From the NCBI RefSeq assembly GCF_018966525.1, contig NZ_CP076607.1, positions 2,666,001 through 2,730,000 on the forward strand: a DNA stretch of 64,000 nt. The letters are read 5' to 3'. The DNA is from Paenibacillus sophorae (GTDB lineage: Bacteria; Bacillota; Bacilli; Paenibacillales; Paenibacillaceae). A program made the translations under genes and the position numbers. The notes below the pieces were generated by a model, which saw nothing but the letters and a program-made list of their open reading frames with translations, was not told the origin of the DNA and searched no databases. Below, piece after piece: positions 33,171 to 42,148 of this stretch (its first letter is position 1; every line of letters starts with the position of its first letter).

Positions 33171-33940
33171 GACAATGGCTGATTTCTTTGATAGTGGCGT
33201 TCCAGTTTCTTACCCGGCTTCCGATTCCCGTTCAAGTGGAATATGACAAGCGCTATGTGAGCCGGAGCGTGTTGTTTTATCCGGTTGTGGGGTTTGTTAT
33301 CGGCTTTATTCTTTATCTGGCTTTGGTGGTGCTGTCATCCGGCTCGGCTCCTCTCGATGCGGCTGTAGTGCTGCTCATTTGGACCCTTCTGACCGGAGGT
33401 CTGCATTTGGACGGTTTGATGGATACGGCGGACGGACTCGGAAGCCATCGGCCGCGTGAGCAGATGCTGGCGATCATGAAGGACAGCCGTGTCGGCGCAA
33501 TGGGTGTTTTGGCGGCGTTCTTCGTGCTGTTAGTGAAATGGGCTTCCCTTTGGACTCTGCTTGACAGACTGCGGCAGGGCTCGATATCCGGGAGCATGCT
33601 GCTCTGCTTGCTGCTGACCATTCCGGCCGTAAGCCGGGGGGCTATGGTGGCTGCCATTATCCGGCGGCCATATATTGGAGGGGAGCAAGGCATGGGAGGG
33701 CTGTTCCAGGAAGCCCGTGCCGGTTATCTTGCAGGAGCCATACTGCTGCTGCTGTTCCCGGTTATTCTCCAGCCTTCCTACGGATGGTTCTGGCTTTCCG
33801 GCATTCAGGCCGCAGCCGCCTGGCTGTGCGTCAGTCATTTTGTCCGGAGGCTTGGAGGTTTAACCGGGGATACGTATGGAGCTTTAAACGAGCTGGTAGA
33901 GACTGCGGGTCTCCTGGCTGCGGTATATATCTTGTTCTAA
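33167..33940 (+). CDS. cobS: adenosylcobinamide-GDP ribazoletransferase (cobalamin synthase)
   Basis: 257 residues, integral membrane with about six helices. Joins adenosylcobinamide-GDP and alpha-ribazole (phosphate). Motifs: FLTRLPIPVQVEY at the N-terminus, TGGLHLDGLMDTADGLGSHR (the metal-binding DGxxD), MKDSRVGAMGVLA, and LGGLTGDTYGALNELVETAG near the end. Last step of the nucleotide loop assembly. Confidence 0.95.
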   Translation: MRQWLISLIVAFQFLTRLPIPVQVEYDKRYVSRSVLFYPVVGFVIGFILYLALVVLSSGSAPLDAAVVLLIWTLLTGGLHLDGLMDTADGLGSHRPREQMLAIMKDSRVGAMGVLAAFFVLLVKWASLWTLLDRLRQGSISGSMLLCLLLTIPAVSRGAMVAAIIRRPYIGGEQGMGGLFQEARAGYLAGAILLLLFPVILQPSYGWFWLSGIQAAAAWLCVSHFVRRLGGLTGDTYGALNELVETAGLLAAVYILF

Positions 33941-33957
33941 TAATAGGAGGGAAAGGC

Positions 33958-35079
33958 ATGCTTGAGCGAAACGGCCATGGAGGGGACTTGACTACAGCGG
34001 TTGAACTGTTCGGAGTTCCTGCCCGGGAAATGCTGGATTTCAGCGCGAATATTAATCCGCTAGGACCGCCGCCGGGGTTAAAGGATGTCCTTCATAAGGA
34101 ATGGACGGGGCTGGTTCACTATCCTGACCCTGAATCCCGGGAACTGCGAACAGCCATTTCGCAAAAATACAATATTGAGCCCGCGTCCATTCTGGTTGGC
34201 AACGGGGCCGCCGAAGTCATTGATTTGATCGTGCGAGGGTTTAAGCCGGGGAGAGTGGCGGTGGTCGATCCGGCGTTCCTGGAATATGCCGAAGCTGCGT
34301 TAAAAGCCGGCGCCGAAGTTCTATCCGTTCCTGCCTCTGCGGACGACGGCTTCGCCATTCCCGAGGAAGCGCTGCTCGCCGCTTGCGAAGAAGCGGACCT
34401 GCTGTTTATTGGCCAGCCCAACAATCCTACGGGACAGTGGCTGAGCAGGGAAGCCGTGGTTCGTCTTGCGGACACAGCCATAGCGCATAATACCATACTC
34501 GTGCTCGACGAGGCGTTCATTGACTTTTTCGAGGACGAGAAAGAGCTGTCTTTCATCCGCGAGGCGGCATTTTCCAGGCATGTAATCGTTATTCGGTCCA
34601 TGACCAAATTTTACGGTATTCCCGGATTGCGCCTTGGCTACGCCGCCTCCCATCCGGACAATATCTCGTTCATTCGGAAGCTTCAGGTGCCTTGGAGCGT
34701 TAATCATTTGGCGCAAAAGGCTGGAGTGTTCGCATTAAACCAGACCGAATACGAAACGCGCACGAAGCGGCTCGTCGCCGTGGAGCGGGCTTGGCTTGAA
34801 GAGGAATTAAAGCGAATCGGTTGTCTGCCGTATCCAGGAAAAGCTAATTTCATGCTGGTCCGCACCGCTGCGTCCGGACCGGATGCTTCGGAGCTCCAGC
34901 TCACACTGGGGCGGCAGGGCATTCTGATTCGCGGGTGCACAGGCTTTACCGGTCTGGATACGCGATACTTTCGTATTGCGGTTAGAACATGTATGGAGAA
35001 TGAACGCTTGATTGCCGCGCTTCGGAACACTCTCTGCAATCGGCAGGGAGCGGAGGGGACAGATTGGACGTCCCGCTGA
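33958..35079 (+). CDS. cobD: L-threonine-O-3-phosphate decarboxylase
   Basis: 373 residues from ATG 33958 (AGGAGGG upstream). PLP-dependent fold type I enzyme that makes aminopropanol phosphate for the B12 linker. It resembles HisC but sits in a B12 cluster. Motifs: LDFSANINPLGPPPGL, VGNGAAEVIDLI, FIGQPNNPTGQWL, VLDEAFIDF, and the PLP Lys in RSMTKFYGIPGLRLGY. Overlaps cobC by 16 nt. The source of threonine phosphate is not encoded here. Confidence 0.9.
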   Translation: MLERNGHGGDLTTAVELFGVPAREMLDFSANINPLGPPPGLKDVLHKEWTGLVHYPDPESRELRTAISQKYNIEPASILVGNGAAEVIDLIVRGFKPGRVAVVDPAFLEYAEAALKAGAEVLSVPASADDGFAIPEEALLAACEEADLLFIGQPNNPTGQWLSREAVVRLADTAIAHNTILVLDEAFIDFFEDEKELSFIREAAFSRHVIVIRSMTKFYGIPGLRLGYAASHPDNISFIRKLQVPWSVNHLAQKAGVFALNQTEYETRTKRLVAVERAWLEEELKRIGCLPYPGKANFMLVRTAASGPDASELQLTLGRQGILIRGCTGFTGLDTRYFRIAVRTCMENERLIAALRNTLCNRQGAEGTDWTSR

Positions 35080-35660
35080 CCAAGATTATATTTGCCAGGC
35101 ATGGAGCTACGGATTGGAATACGCAGCGGCGCTACATAGGACATACCGATCTGCCGTTAAATGAGCTGGGCAGGAATCAGGCGAAGGAACTCGGCAGCGC
35201 ATTGGCGCGCTTCCGTTTGGATGCCATTTATTGCAGCGATCTGCGGAGAGCCCGCGAGACAGCCGCTGAAGTGCAGCGGGCGGTATTTGAAGCGGGGCGA
35301 AGCCGTCCTCCGATCATTTCGGATGCAAGACTAAGAGAAACGGATTTCGGCTGGATTGAAGGATTGACTTATGAAGAAGCGATGGCCCGCTTTCCCGAAG
35401 AAATGACCCGGTGGTACGAGCAGATGGAGATGCAGACCCCGCCCGGCGGGAAAGAATCACTGTCCGAAGTCCGCAGCCGGGTGTGCCATTTTATGAAGGA
35501 AGTGAGCGGGCAGGATTACAGCAAGATAGTAATTGTTACCCATGGCGGAGTCATTAATTCATGGCTCGCGCATATCGGGAAGAAGCCATTCTGGGAGAAT
35601 CCCCTTAAGCATGGGGAGTGGACTGAATGCGATGGTCAAGAGGTGAGGGAAACTGAGTAA
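35064..35660 (+). CDS. cobC: alpha-ribazole phosphatase / histidine phosphatase family
   Basis: 198 residues from TTG 35064 (GGAGGGG upstream). Removes the phosphate from alpha-ribazole phosphate or adenosylcobalamin phosphate. Histidine phosphatase signature FARHGATDWNTQRRYIGHTD with the catalytic His, the acid in DARLRETDFGWIEG, and the second His in VIVTHGGVINSWL. The name is favoured by context; other phosphatases of the clan look similar. Confidence 0.88.
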   Translation: MDVPLTKIIFARHGATDWNTQRRYIGHTDLPLNELGRNQAKELGSALARFRLDAIYCSDLRRARETAAEVQRAVFEAGRSRPPIISDARLRETDFGWIEGLTYEEAMARFPEEMTRWYEQMEMQTPPGGKESLSEVRSRVCHFMKEVSGQDYSKIVIVTHGGVINSWLAHIGKKPFWENPLKHGEWTECDGQEVRETE

Positions 35661-37164
35661 AGCGAAAACGATCATGTTCCAGGGAACGGCGTCCGACGTA
35701 GGCAAAAGCATCATCACCACGGCGGTCTGCCGAATTTTTTATCAGGACGGATTTAAGACGGCGCCCTACAAATCTCAAAATATGGCATTGAACTCCTATG
35801 TTACCTTGTGCGGCAAAGAGATCGGCCGGGCGCAGGGCGTTCAGGCGGAAGCCTGCGGGATTACGGCTACAACGGACATGAACCCCATTCTTATCAAACC
35901 GACAAGGGATATGACCGCCCAGGTTGTCGTTCACGGCAGGCCGCATGCGGAAATGAGCGCCCGGCGCTACCGCGAGGAGTACTTGCCCATAGCGGGTACA
36001 ATTGTACGGGACGCTCTTGACCGTTTGAAGTCTGAGTATGATGTGATTGTGATCGAAGGGGCGGGAAGCCCGGCGGAAATCAATTTGAAGGACCGGGATA
36101 TTGTCAATATGCGTCTGGCTGCGTGGGCGGATGCTCCAGTTGTTCTGGTCGCGGATATTGACCGAGGCGGTGTGTTTGCTTCTATCGTCGGAACGCTGGA
36201 ACTGCTTGAAGAGCATGAACGGAGCCGGGTAAAAGGCTTCATTATCAATAAATTCCGGGGGGATGCTACGATCCTGCAGCCTGGGCTCGACTGGCTGGAG
36301 CAGCGTACGGGGATACCTGTCCTTGGCGTGGTCCCCCACCTGAACGGGATCGATATCGAGGCCGAGGATTCGGTGGCCCTGGATCATCAGGAGGATAACC
36401 TGAATCCGGATGCCGACATCGATGTCGCTGTTATCCGGTTACCCCGGATTTCCAACTTTACGGATACCGACCCGCTCGGGGCTGAACCGGATGTACAGGT
36501 GCGTTATGTACAGAGTCCTGAGGAACTGGGCAATCCCGATGTCATTCTGCTGCCCGGAACGAAGAACACACTGGCTGACCTGGGCTTTTTGCGGGAATCG
36601 GGACTGGCGGAAGCTGTAAGGAAAAAGGTCGAGTCCGGAACCCGTCTTGTGGGCATTTGCGGTGGATACCAGATGCTGGGGGTGAGGCTGAGCGATCCCC
36701 ATCAAGTGGAGTCGGAGGAAGGCGAAGCGGCCGGACTGGGATTTTTGCCGGCGGAAACGGTCTTTTATCCCGATAAACGAACGGAGAGAGTCCGGGGAAC
36801 TGTAGCTTGCAATCATCCGGAATGGCTGGAGCTGCAAGGCATTTCCGTGGAGGGTTACGAAATTCATATGGGCAAAACGGAGAAGCTGGAACCCGTGGAA
36901 GGTCTGTTTCAAATCGGCAGTCATGAAGACGGCTTGCTGTCGGCCGACGGGAGGATATGGGGTACTTATTTCCACGGGATATTCGAAAACGATGAATTCC
37001 GGCGTAAATGGCTTAATCTGATCCGGCAGGAAAAAGGGCTTGCCCCTCTTCAAACGGACATCCATTTCCAGAGACGCAAAACGGCAGCGTTCGATCGATT
37101 GGCAGACCATGCCAGAGCGCATCTCGATATCGACAAGATTTACCGGATTGCCGGATTAAAATAA
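35653..37164 (+). CDS. cbiP: cobyric acid synthase
   Basis: 503 residues if started at CTG 35653; the first ATG is 35674. The CTG is preferred because it follows AGGTGAGG by 4 nt and restores the first strand (SKAKTIMFQGTASDVGKS), whereas ATG 35674 has no site and cuts into it. Amidates four side chains using ATP and glutamine. Synthetase motifs TAPYKSQNMALNSYV, EGAGSPAEINL and VADIDRGGVFASI; amidotransferase Cys in GICGGYQMLG, His in GTYFHGIFEND. Last gene of the B12 cluster. Confidence 0.94.
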   Translation: MSKAKTIMFQGTASDVGKSIITTAVCRIFYQDGFKTAPYKSQNMALNSYVTLCGKEIGRAQGVQAEACGITATTDMNPILIKPTRDMTAQVVVHGRPHAEMSARRYREEYLPIAGTIVRDALDRLKSEYDVIVIEGAGSPAEINLKDRDIVNMRLAAWADAPVVLVADIDRGGVFASIVGTLELLEEHERSRVKGFIINKFRGDATILQPGLDWLEQRTGIPVLGVVPHLNGIDIEAEDSVALDHQEDNLNPDADIDVAVIRLPRISNFTDTDPLGAEPDVQVRYVQSPEELGNPDVILLPGTKNTLADLGFLRESGLAEAVRKKVESGTRLVGICGGYQMLGVRLSDPHQVESEEGEAAGLGFLPAETVFYPDKRTERVRGTVACNHPEWLELQGISVEGYEIHMGKTEKLEPVEGLFQIGSHEDGLLSADGRIWGTYFHGIFENDEFRRKWLNLIRQEKGLAPLQTDIHFQRRKTAAFDRLADHARAHLDIDKIYRIAGLK

Positions 37165-37166
37165 GG

Positions 37167-37217
37167 AAGGAACCCGAGCCATCGTGAGAGCGGAAATGGT
37201 TCGGGTTCTTTTCCTTT
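37167..37217 (+). terminator. intrinsic terminator of the B12 operon
   Basis: GGAACCCGAGCCAT pairs with ATGGTTCGGGTTC, followed by TTTTCCTTTT. Confidence 0.88.
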
Positions 37218-37343
37218 TGGTCAAAAACAAAACCTTCCAGACAATGGATATTGCGCCAGCGACGAACTGATGTGATTATTATGCTTCAATATTTTTCTAG
37301 GAGAAGCTATTATTAGCTTTATTTATCTATGGAGGTATAACGG

Positions 37344-38075
37344 ATGAGAAGCTATTTTGTTAATAATGGATCAGTAGCTTTGCATGTACTGGAGAATGGA
37401 GTTGCTTCTTCTGATGTGCCATCACTTCTGATTATTGGCGGATTATGGGAACCTGCGGAGAGAGCGATCCCCCTTCTGTCTGGGATTTCGAGTCATGTTG
37501 TCGCGTTTAGCTTTCGTGGTCGAGGTTTAAGCTCGACGCCCCAATCAGGCTATGATCTTACGGATCACCTTACTGATATTGAAGCGATTGTTAAACATTG
37601 TGAACTTCAGAAATACTGCGTGCTAGGATTTTCTAGAGGAGCATCTTACGCCCTAGGGTGGAGTATACAGAATCAACATAATATGCAGGGTCTTATACTT
37701 GTGGACCAACCACCTATACATAGAAGCCTTACAGCAGAAACTGTACAAATGTGGCGTGAACTTGTTTACTTACAGGTTCCTATTTTAAACTTCATGCGCT
37801 CGGAAGCGCTTGAGGCGCTGGGAAATGATGCGAAGGAAGTAGACTTTTCTCCGCAATTATCGCAAATACAGTTACCCGTAAGTCTTTTTGTCGGTAAAAA
37901 TAAGGAATCCGTTATTCCATCGAATATTTCTGATGAAACCTTGCATTTGTATACTCAATCCTTTCCTTCTTGCCAAGTTGTTGACTTTCTGCAGTCTGGA
38001 CACATGATTCCTGATGAGGAAGAAGATAAGTATATTGCTGAAGTGAACTTATTTATTAAGAAAATCTCAAAATAA
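37344..38075 (+). CDS. alpha/beta hydrolase
   Basis: 243 residues. Nucleophile elbow GFSRGAS (Ser97), oxyanion region LLIIGGLWEP, FSFRGRGLSS strand-turn, and catalytic His in LQSGHMIPDEE near the end. Cytoplasmic; substrate unknown. Preceded by GGAGG and followed 36 nt later by an arylamine N-acetyltransferase gene; both are visibly more AT-rich than the B12 genes, which may point to a separate origin. Confidence 0.9.
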   Translation: MRSYFVNNGSVALHVLENGVASSDVPSLLIIGGLWEPAERAIPLLSGISSHVVAFSFRGRGLSSTPQSGYDLTDHLTDIEAIVKHCELQKYCVLGFSRGASYALGWSIQNQHNMQGLILVDQPPIHRSLTAETVQMWRELVYLQVPILNFMRSEALEALGNDAKEVDFSPQLSQIQLPVSLFVGKNKESVIPSNISDETLHLYTQSFPSCQVVDFLQSGHMIPDEEEDKYIAEVNLFIKKISK

Positions 38076-38110
38076 CTGTAACCTGACTATAAAAGGGGCA
38101 ACAAGAATCA

Positions 38111-38983
38111 ATGTTATCGAAAGAAGAAATAAAGGCTTATTTAAAAAGAATAGGGATTAACGAAATGCAGCCGCCTACCCAATCTTATTTATTTGAACTT
38201 CATAGAGCTCATGTGAAAAATATTCCATGGGAAACCATCGATATTTTTGCCGGAAGACCGACTTCAATTCATGTTGGTGAATCTGTGCAGCTTATGATAA
38301 ACGGTAGAAGCGGTTATTGTTTTCACCTCAATGGTGCGTTTAGCGCACTGCTTCGTTCCTTGGATTATAAGGTTTCATGGCATAGGGGCGGCGTTCAGCC
38401 CGTGGGAGAAGATCCTCGGATTGACTCTTTTCACCTTGGATTAACCGTAAGCTTGGACAAAGAGCAAGAGGAAGAGAGATGGATCGTTGATGTTGGCCTG
38501 GGGGATATGCCCTATGAGCCGCTGCCGCTGCAGGCGGGAGCCTATGAGCAGGGTCCTTTTACTTATGGGGTCAAGGAGTCTGGTGTAGTCAAAAATGGTT
38601 GGAGATTGGAACATGATCTTCCGGCTCCATTTATTGGGGTGGATTTTGCTCCCGAGGCTGTGCTTAATATGGAGGAATTCGAGCCAAAACATGATTATTA
38701 CAGCCGGTCAGCGAATTCACCTTGGATGAATCTGTTCCTTATTCAGCATAGGCATGCTACAGGAAGCAATGAACTGAGAGGTTGTATCTGGAGCAAACGG
38801 GAGAAAACGGGTGTTGAGAAAATGGAGATACTCGCAAAATCACAATGGTTTGAAGTGTTGGGGGATATTTTTGGTGAACACCTCGTTAACTATTCCAGCC
38901 AAGAGCGGGATGATCTGTGGAAGAAGGTACTGAGAAACCATGAACAGTGGAAAAAATCAAAGGGTTCTATAGACCTCATTTAA
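38111..38983 (+). CDS. arylamine N-acetyltransferase
   Basis: 290 residues. The catalytic triad is intact: Cys70 in GRSGYCFHLNGAF, His108 in DSFHLGLTV, Asp127 in IVDVGLGD. The enzyme transfers acetyl from acetyl-CoA to arylamines or hydrazines and is cytoplasmic. AGGGGC upstream; likely operon with the alpha/beta hydrolase; ends in a strong terminator. Confidence 0.94.
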   Translation: MLSKEEIKAYLKRIGINEMQPPTQSYLFELHRAHVKNIPWETIDIFAGRPTSIHVGESVQLMINGRSGYCFHLNGAFSALLRSLDYKVSWHRGGVQPVGEDPRIDSFHLGLTVSLDKEQEEERWIVDVGLGDMPYEPLPLQAGAYEQGPFTYGVKESGVVKNGWRLEHDLPAPFIGVDFAPEAVLNMEEFEPKHDYYSRSANSPWMNLFLIQHRHATGSNELRGCIWSKREKTGVEKMEILAKSQWFEVLGDIFGEHLVNYSSQERDDLWKKVLRNHEQWKKSKGSIDLI

Positions 38984-39014
38984 AAGCCGCGTCTCACCAG
39001 GAACGCGGCTTTTT
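38982..39014. terminator. bidirectional terminator
   Basis: AAAAGCCGCGT pairs with ACGCGGCTTTT over a 10-nt loop, with A and T flanks. It serves the acetyltransferase gene and perhaps the convergent GT8 gene. Confidence 0.85.
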
Positions 39015-39114
39015 GGGCTTGATTGATCTGATCCGGAAAGGGGGAACCCGTGAGATTTCACTCCCTTGGCGGGCTCGGCAAAAACAAACGTTAATCCAAT
39101 GGATACCAGCGGGA

Positions 39115-40233
39115 TTATAAATATTTTCTCAACGGTAAATACAGTGTCGAACCCGTCTCCTTGTTCGGATTACCTTTATTGGTTCTGATCGGTCTGATCA
39201 ATCTCAAACTAGGCAGATCAATCAGGCTAATCTTCGTTCGTCTATCTCTCATCTTTATGCTTCTTTTAAATGGCTTTCCCTGGGAAGCTTTCCGTGCTCT
39301 TCGTTTCAAGCTGTTATAGGAGGCTGTGTTATATATGCGTTTCCGATATCTCTTCGCGCTCTTGCGTTTCCTATTTTTCTGAACAACAGTAGGATGTGGT
39401 TCAGCAGGATGGAACTCAGTAGGATGTACTTCCACTGCTTTTTGTGGTTGCTGTTCACTCCACGGCGTTAGGTTAAGGTAATTCCGGTACAGTTCTGCGC
39501 CTATAGAATTAGCATCCCAGCATTTTTCAATTCCGGCGAAATGGACAATTTTATTCGTAAAGTCATGATCAACTGAGGCTAGGCTGAACGAGTTATAACG
39601 CAAATCCAATGGGAGGTAATTTCCTCCGTAAACTACGTTTAATGCATCTTGATCAGGCATGGTGGTATCGGGGAAGTTCCGGAAAAAGTTTAGCGTTTCA
39701 CCGTACCAGCCAGCATTGCTGCGGATATTGTTCAAGGAAAATAAAACAACCCCGGAATTAAAATAAAGATCTGGATTAAGCCCTTTGGAGTTAATAATTT
39801 GCGCTACTTCCATAATGCCCTGATCCTTAATTGCGCCCAAATAATAATTGCCCAAATCAATTTGCCACAGCTGGGTAATGTCCATGTTTACCAAAACGTC
39901 GCAGTCCAAATAAATAATTTTGTCCACCGGAATTAATCCGGGAAGAAGCAGCCGATACATGCAGGCCTGCGTCCACGCGTTAATGGAGCCAACACCTGCC
40001 ATTACCTGAAGCATATCCTGAGGTATAGTGATGTGATAGAAATTAATCGTATGGTTAAATCTGGTTGTTAATTCAACGAGTTTTTGCTTGTTATCATCGT
40101 TTAAAGTCTCATCATGCAAAATATGAACATTAACGGGGGAACTCGTATTATGGAAAACTGATGCAAGAACGACCCCAGCATGCTCAGCATATTGCCCATC
40201 CTTATCCTGAAAAGCTAAGACTAGTTCAATCAT
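39115..40233 (-). CDS. glycosyltransferase family 8 with basic C-terminal tail
   Basis: 372 residues from ATG 40233 (AGAGGAT 9 nt upstream). The GT8 core lies in the first 270 residues: LAFQDKDGQYAEHAGVVLAS, the metal-binding DxD in IIYLDCDVLVNMDI, LYFNSGVVLFSLNNI, PDQDALNVVYGG and IVHFAGIEKCWD. The last 90 residues are very rich in Lys and Arg (RKRKSAKRYRKR, KRRARKASQGKPFKR). Donor is a UDP-sugar in this family; the acceptor is unknown. Confidence 0.9.
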   Translation of the reverse strand: MIELVLAFQDKDGQYAEHAGVVLASVFHNTSSPVNVHILHDETLNDDNKQKLVELTTRFNHTINFYHITIPQDMLQVMAGVGSINAWTQACMYRLLLPGLIPVDKIIYLDCDVLVNMDITQLWQIDLGNYYLGAIKDQGIMEVAQIINSKGLNPDLYFNSGVVLFSLNNIRSNAGWYGETLNFFRNFPDTTMPDQDALNVVYGGNYLPLDLRYNSFSLASVDHDFTNKIVHFAGIEKCWDANSIGAELYRNYLNLTPWSEQQPQKAVEVHPTEFHPAEPHPTVVQKNRKRKSAKRYRKRIYNTASYNSLKRRARKASQGKPFKRSIKMRDRRTKISLIDLPSLRLIRPIRTNKGNPNKETGSTLYLPLRKYL

Positions 40234-40426
40234 CTGATTTATCCTCTCATAACGTTTTGTGTACGAATGTACCACATTATACGTTTGTCACGAACGAGTG
40301 TAAGGGCATTTTCCCTGCGTAATTGACCCAATTTGTTAGGCTCGTTAAAGCTGCAGGAGCAACCGGCTAAAGGAATATTTTCAATGACGACGCCAAAACG
40401 CTTCTTTTTTCATTTTGTGTGATATT

Positions 40427-40448
40427 ATTATTAGTCAAGACTAATAGT
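40427..40448. promoter_or_regulatory. inverted repeat upstream of the helicase gene
   Basis: ATTATTAGTC-AA-GACTAATAGT: two 10-bp arms, 9 of 10 positions pairing, 45 bp before the helicase start codon. It may be an operator or a leader hairpin. Confidence 0.4.
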
Positions 40449-40492
40449 AGTGCTGTGGACACGCTGTAAGAAATCGACTATAAGGAGATAAC

Positions 40493-41887
40493 ATGAATTT
40501 TAAAGATTTGAATCTGATTCCTCCCCTTTTGAAAGCTTTGGACAAAGAAAATTATACAACGCCAACACCGATACAGGAGAAGTCTATTCCGTCCGTTTTG
40601 GCCGGCAGAGATTTGTTTGGCTGTGCGCAGACCGGAACGGGGAAAACCGCCGCTTTTTCTTTGCCGATTATCCAGCTGCTCCATGAGCAGCCAAGCCGAT
40701 CGGGTTCAGCGAGACCTATCCGCGCCTTGATTCTGACCCCGACCAGAGAGCTGGCGCTGCAAATCGCGGACAATATTGGGGCGTACAGTAAGTTCACCTC
40801 CTTACGCTGCACAGCGGTCGTTGGCGGTGTATCCCAAAGAGTCCAAGAAAGGGCGCTGGGTCTCGGAACGGATATCCTGATTGCCACACCGGGCAGACTG
40901 ATCGACCTGATCAATCAGAAGCGGGTGGATCTGCAAAAGGTGCAAATTCTGGTGCTGGATGAAGCTGATAGAATGCTGGATATGGGCTTTATCAACGATG
41001 TGAAGCGGATTATTGCCAAGATGCCCGCCAAAAGACAAACGCTTTTCTTCTCGGCAACGATGCCCCCGGAAATCGCCAACATGGTCAAGTCGCTTCTGGT
41101 GAATCCGGTGAAGGTTGAAATCACTCCAGTATCGTCTACGGTTGACCGTATCAAGCAGTTGCTCTATCTGGTGGAAAAGGGCACCAAGCAGAAACTGTTG
41201 AACCGGCTGCTGCAGGATCAAACGATTGTTTCCGCTTTGGTGTTTACACGGACCAAACGCGGCGCGGACCGTGTCACCCGAGAATTGACCAAAGCGGGCA
41301 TTACCGCACAGGCCATTCACGGCAACAAATCGCAAACGGACCGTCAGAATTCCCTGCGAAACTTTAAAAACGGGACGACCCGCGTGCTGGTAGCGACGGA
41401 CATCGCCGCCCGGGGGATTGATATTGACGAGCTCGCGCATGTGATCAACTACAATCTGCCCCAGATACCGGAGACCTATGTTCACCGGATTGGCCGTACC
41501 GGCAGAGCGGGACTGAGCGGAACGGCGATTTCTTTTTGCGAAACCGAAGAACTCCCCTTTCTTAAGGATATTGAGAAATTAATTGGCAAAAAGATTCCCG
41601 AAGTAAAGGATCATGCCTTTAGGATGGAGCGGACTCCGGAGTCCCTCAAGAGGGACAGGCAGTCGAAACCGGCAGTCGCTAAACCTGCTAAACCGTCCAA
41701 ATCGTCTAAAACTGCGAACTCGTCAACGCTTGTCAAGCCCAAGGCGAACCGCGACCGCAAGCCCAAATCCGAAGGGTTTAAGCAAGGCAATCCGGCTCAT
41801 GGGAAGGCAAACGGCAAGGCAAGGGAAGCGGCCAGAGGAAGCGGTAGAACGGCGAGAAGTACAGCGAGTAATAAAGCGGGCAGATAA
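40493..41887 (+). CDS. DEAD-box ATP-dependent RNA helicase
   Basis: 464 residues. All helicase motifs are seen: Q motif (TPTPIQEKSIP), Walker A AQTGTGKTAAF, PTRELALQI, TPGRLIDL, VLDEADRMLDMGF, SAT, then ALVFTRTKRGADR, VATDIAARGIDI and HRIGRTGRAG. After residue 370 a Lys/Ser/Ala/Pro-rich basic tail binds RNA. Close to the RhlE/CshA type. Unwinds short RNA duplexes in ribosome assembly or RNA decay, often in the cold. AAGGAG precedes the ATG. Confidence 0.95.
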   Translation: MNFKDLNLIPPLLKALDKENYTTPTPIQEKSIPSVLAGRDLFGCAQTGTGKTAAFSLPIIQLLHEQPSRSGSARPIRALILTPTRELALQIADNIGAYSKFTSLRCTAVVGGVSQRVQERALGLGTDILIATPGRLIDLINQKRVDLQKVQILVLDEADRMLDMGFINDVKRIIAKMPAKRQTLFFSATMPPEIANMVKSLLVNPVKVEITPVSSTVDRIKQLLYLVEKGTKQKLLNRLLQDQTIVSALVFTRTKRGADRVTRELTKAGITAQAIHGNKSQTDRQNSLRNFKNGTTRVLVATDIAARGIDIDELAHVINYNLPQIPETYVHRIGRTGRAGLSGTAISFCETEELPFLKDIEKLIGKKIPEVKDHAFRMERTPESLKRDRQSKPAVAKPAKPSKSSKTANSSTLVKPKANRDRKPKSEGFKQGNPAHGKANGKAREAARGSGRTARSTASNKAGR

Positions 41888-41959
41888 TGAGGCCAGGGTT
41901 GAGGTTCTCCAAGCTCCATTCTAAATTAAATATCGGAGAACTTAGGCTCCCTCGGCAAA

Positions 41960-41995
41960 GGCGTCATCATACTTCGTGGTGATGTCTTTTTGCTG
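41960..41995 (+). terminator. intrinsic terminator after helicase gene
   Basis: A 10-bp stem with G-T pairs (GGCGTCATCA with TGGTGATGTC), 7-nt loop, followed by TTTTT. Confidence 0.75.
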
Positions 41996-42065
41996 TGGTC
42001 GAGCTCCGAGCGGAACTGCCGGGAGTTTCTACAAGATTAGGACTTTGCTTATTGCTTAAAGATAC

Positions 42066-42094
42066 TTCAAAGGCAACCGATTATAAGGTATAAT
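42066..42094 (+). promoter_or_regulatory. promoter of the hybrid kinase/SARP operon
   Basis: TTCAAA at 42066-42071, 17 nt, TATAAT at 42089-42094. Confidence 0.6.
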
Positions 42095-42148
42095 GCGACT
42101 GCACTTCGTTTCCCCAGAAAGTAAAATCTATTATTTTGGAGAGAATTG

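Noticed and set aside
33784..33957. 58-residue N-terminal extension of CobD
   Set aside because: It overlaps the end of cobS in another frame; ATG 33958 has AGGAGGG upstream and matches the family start.
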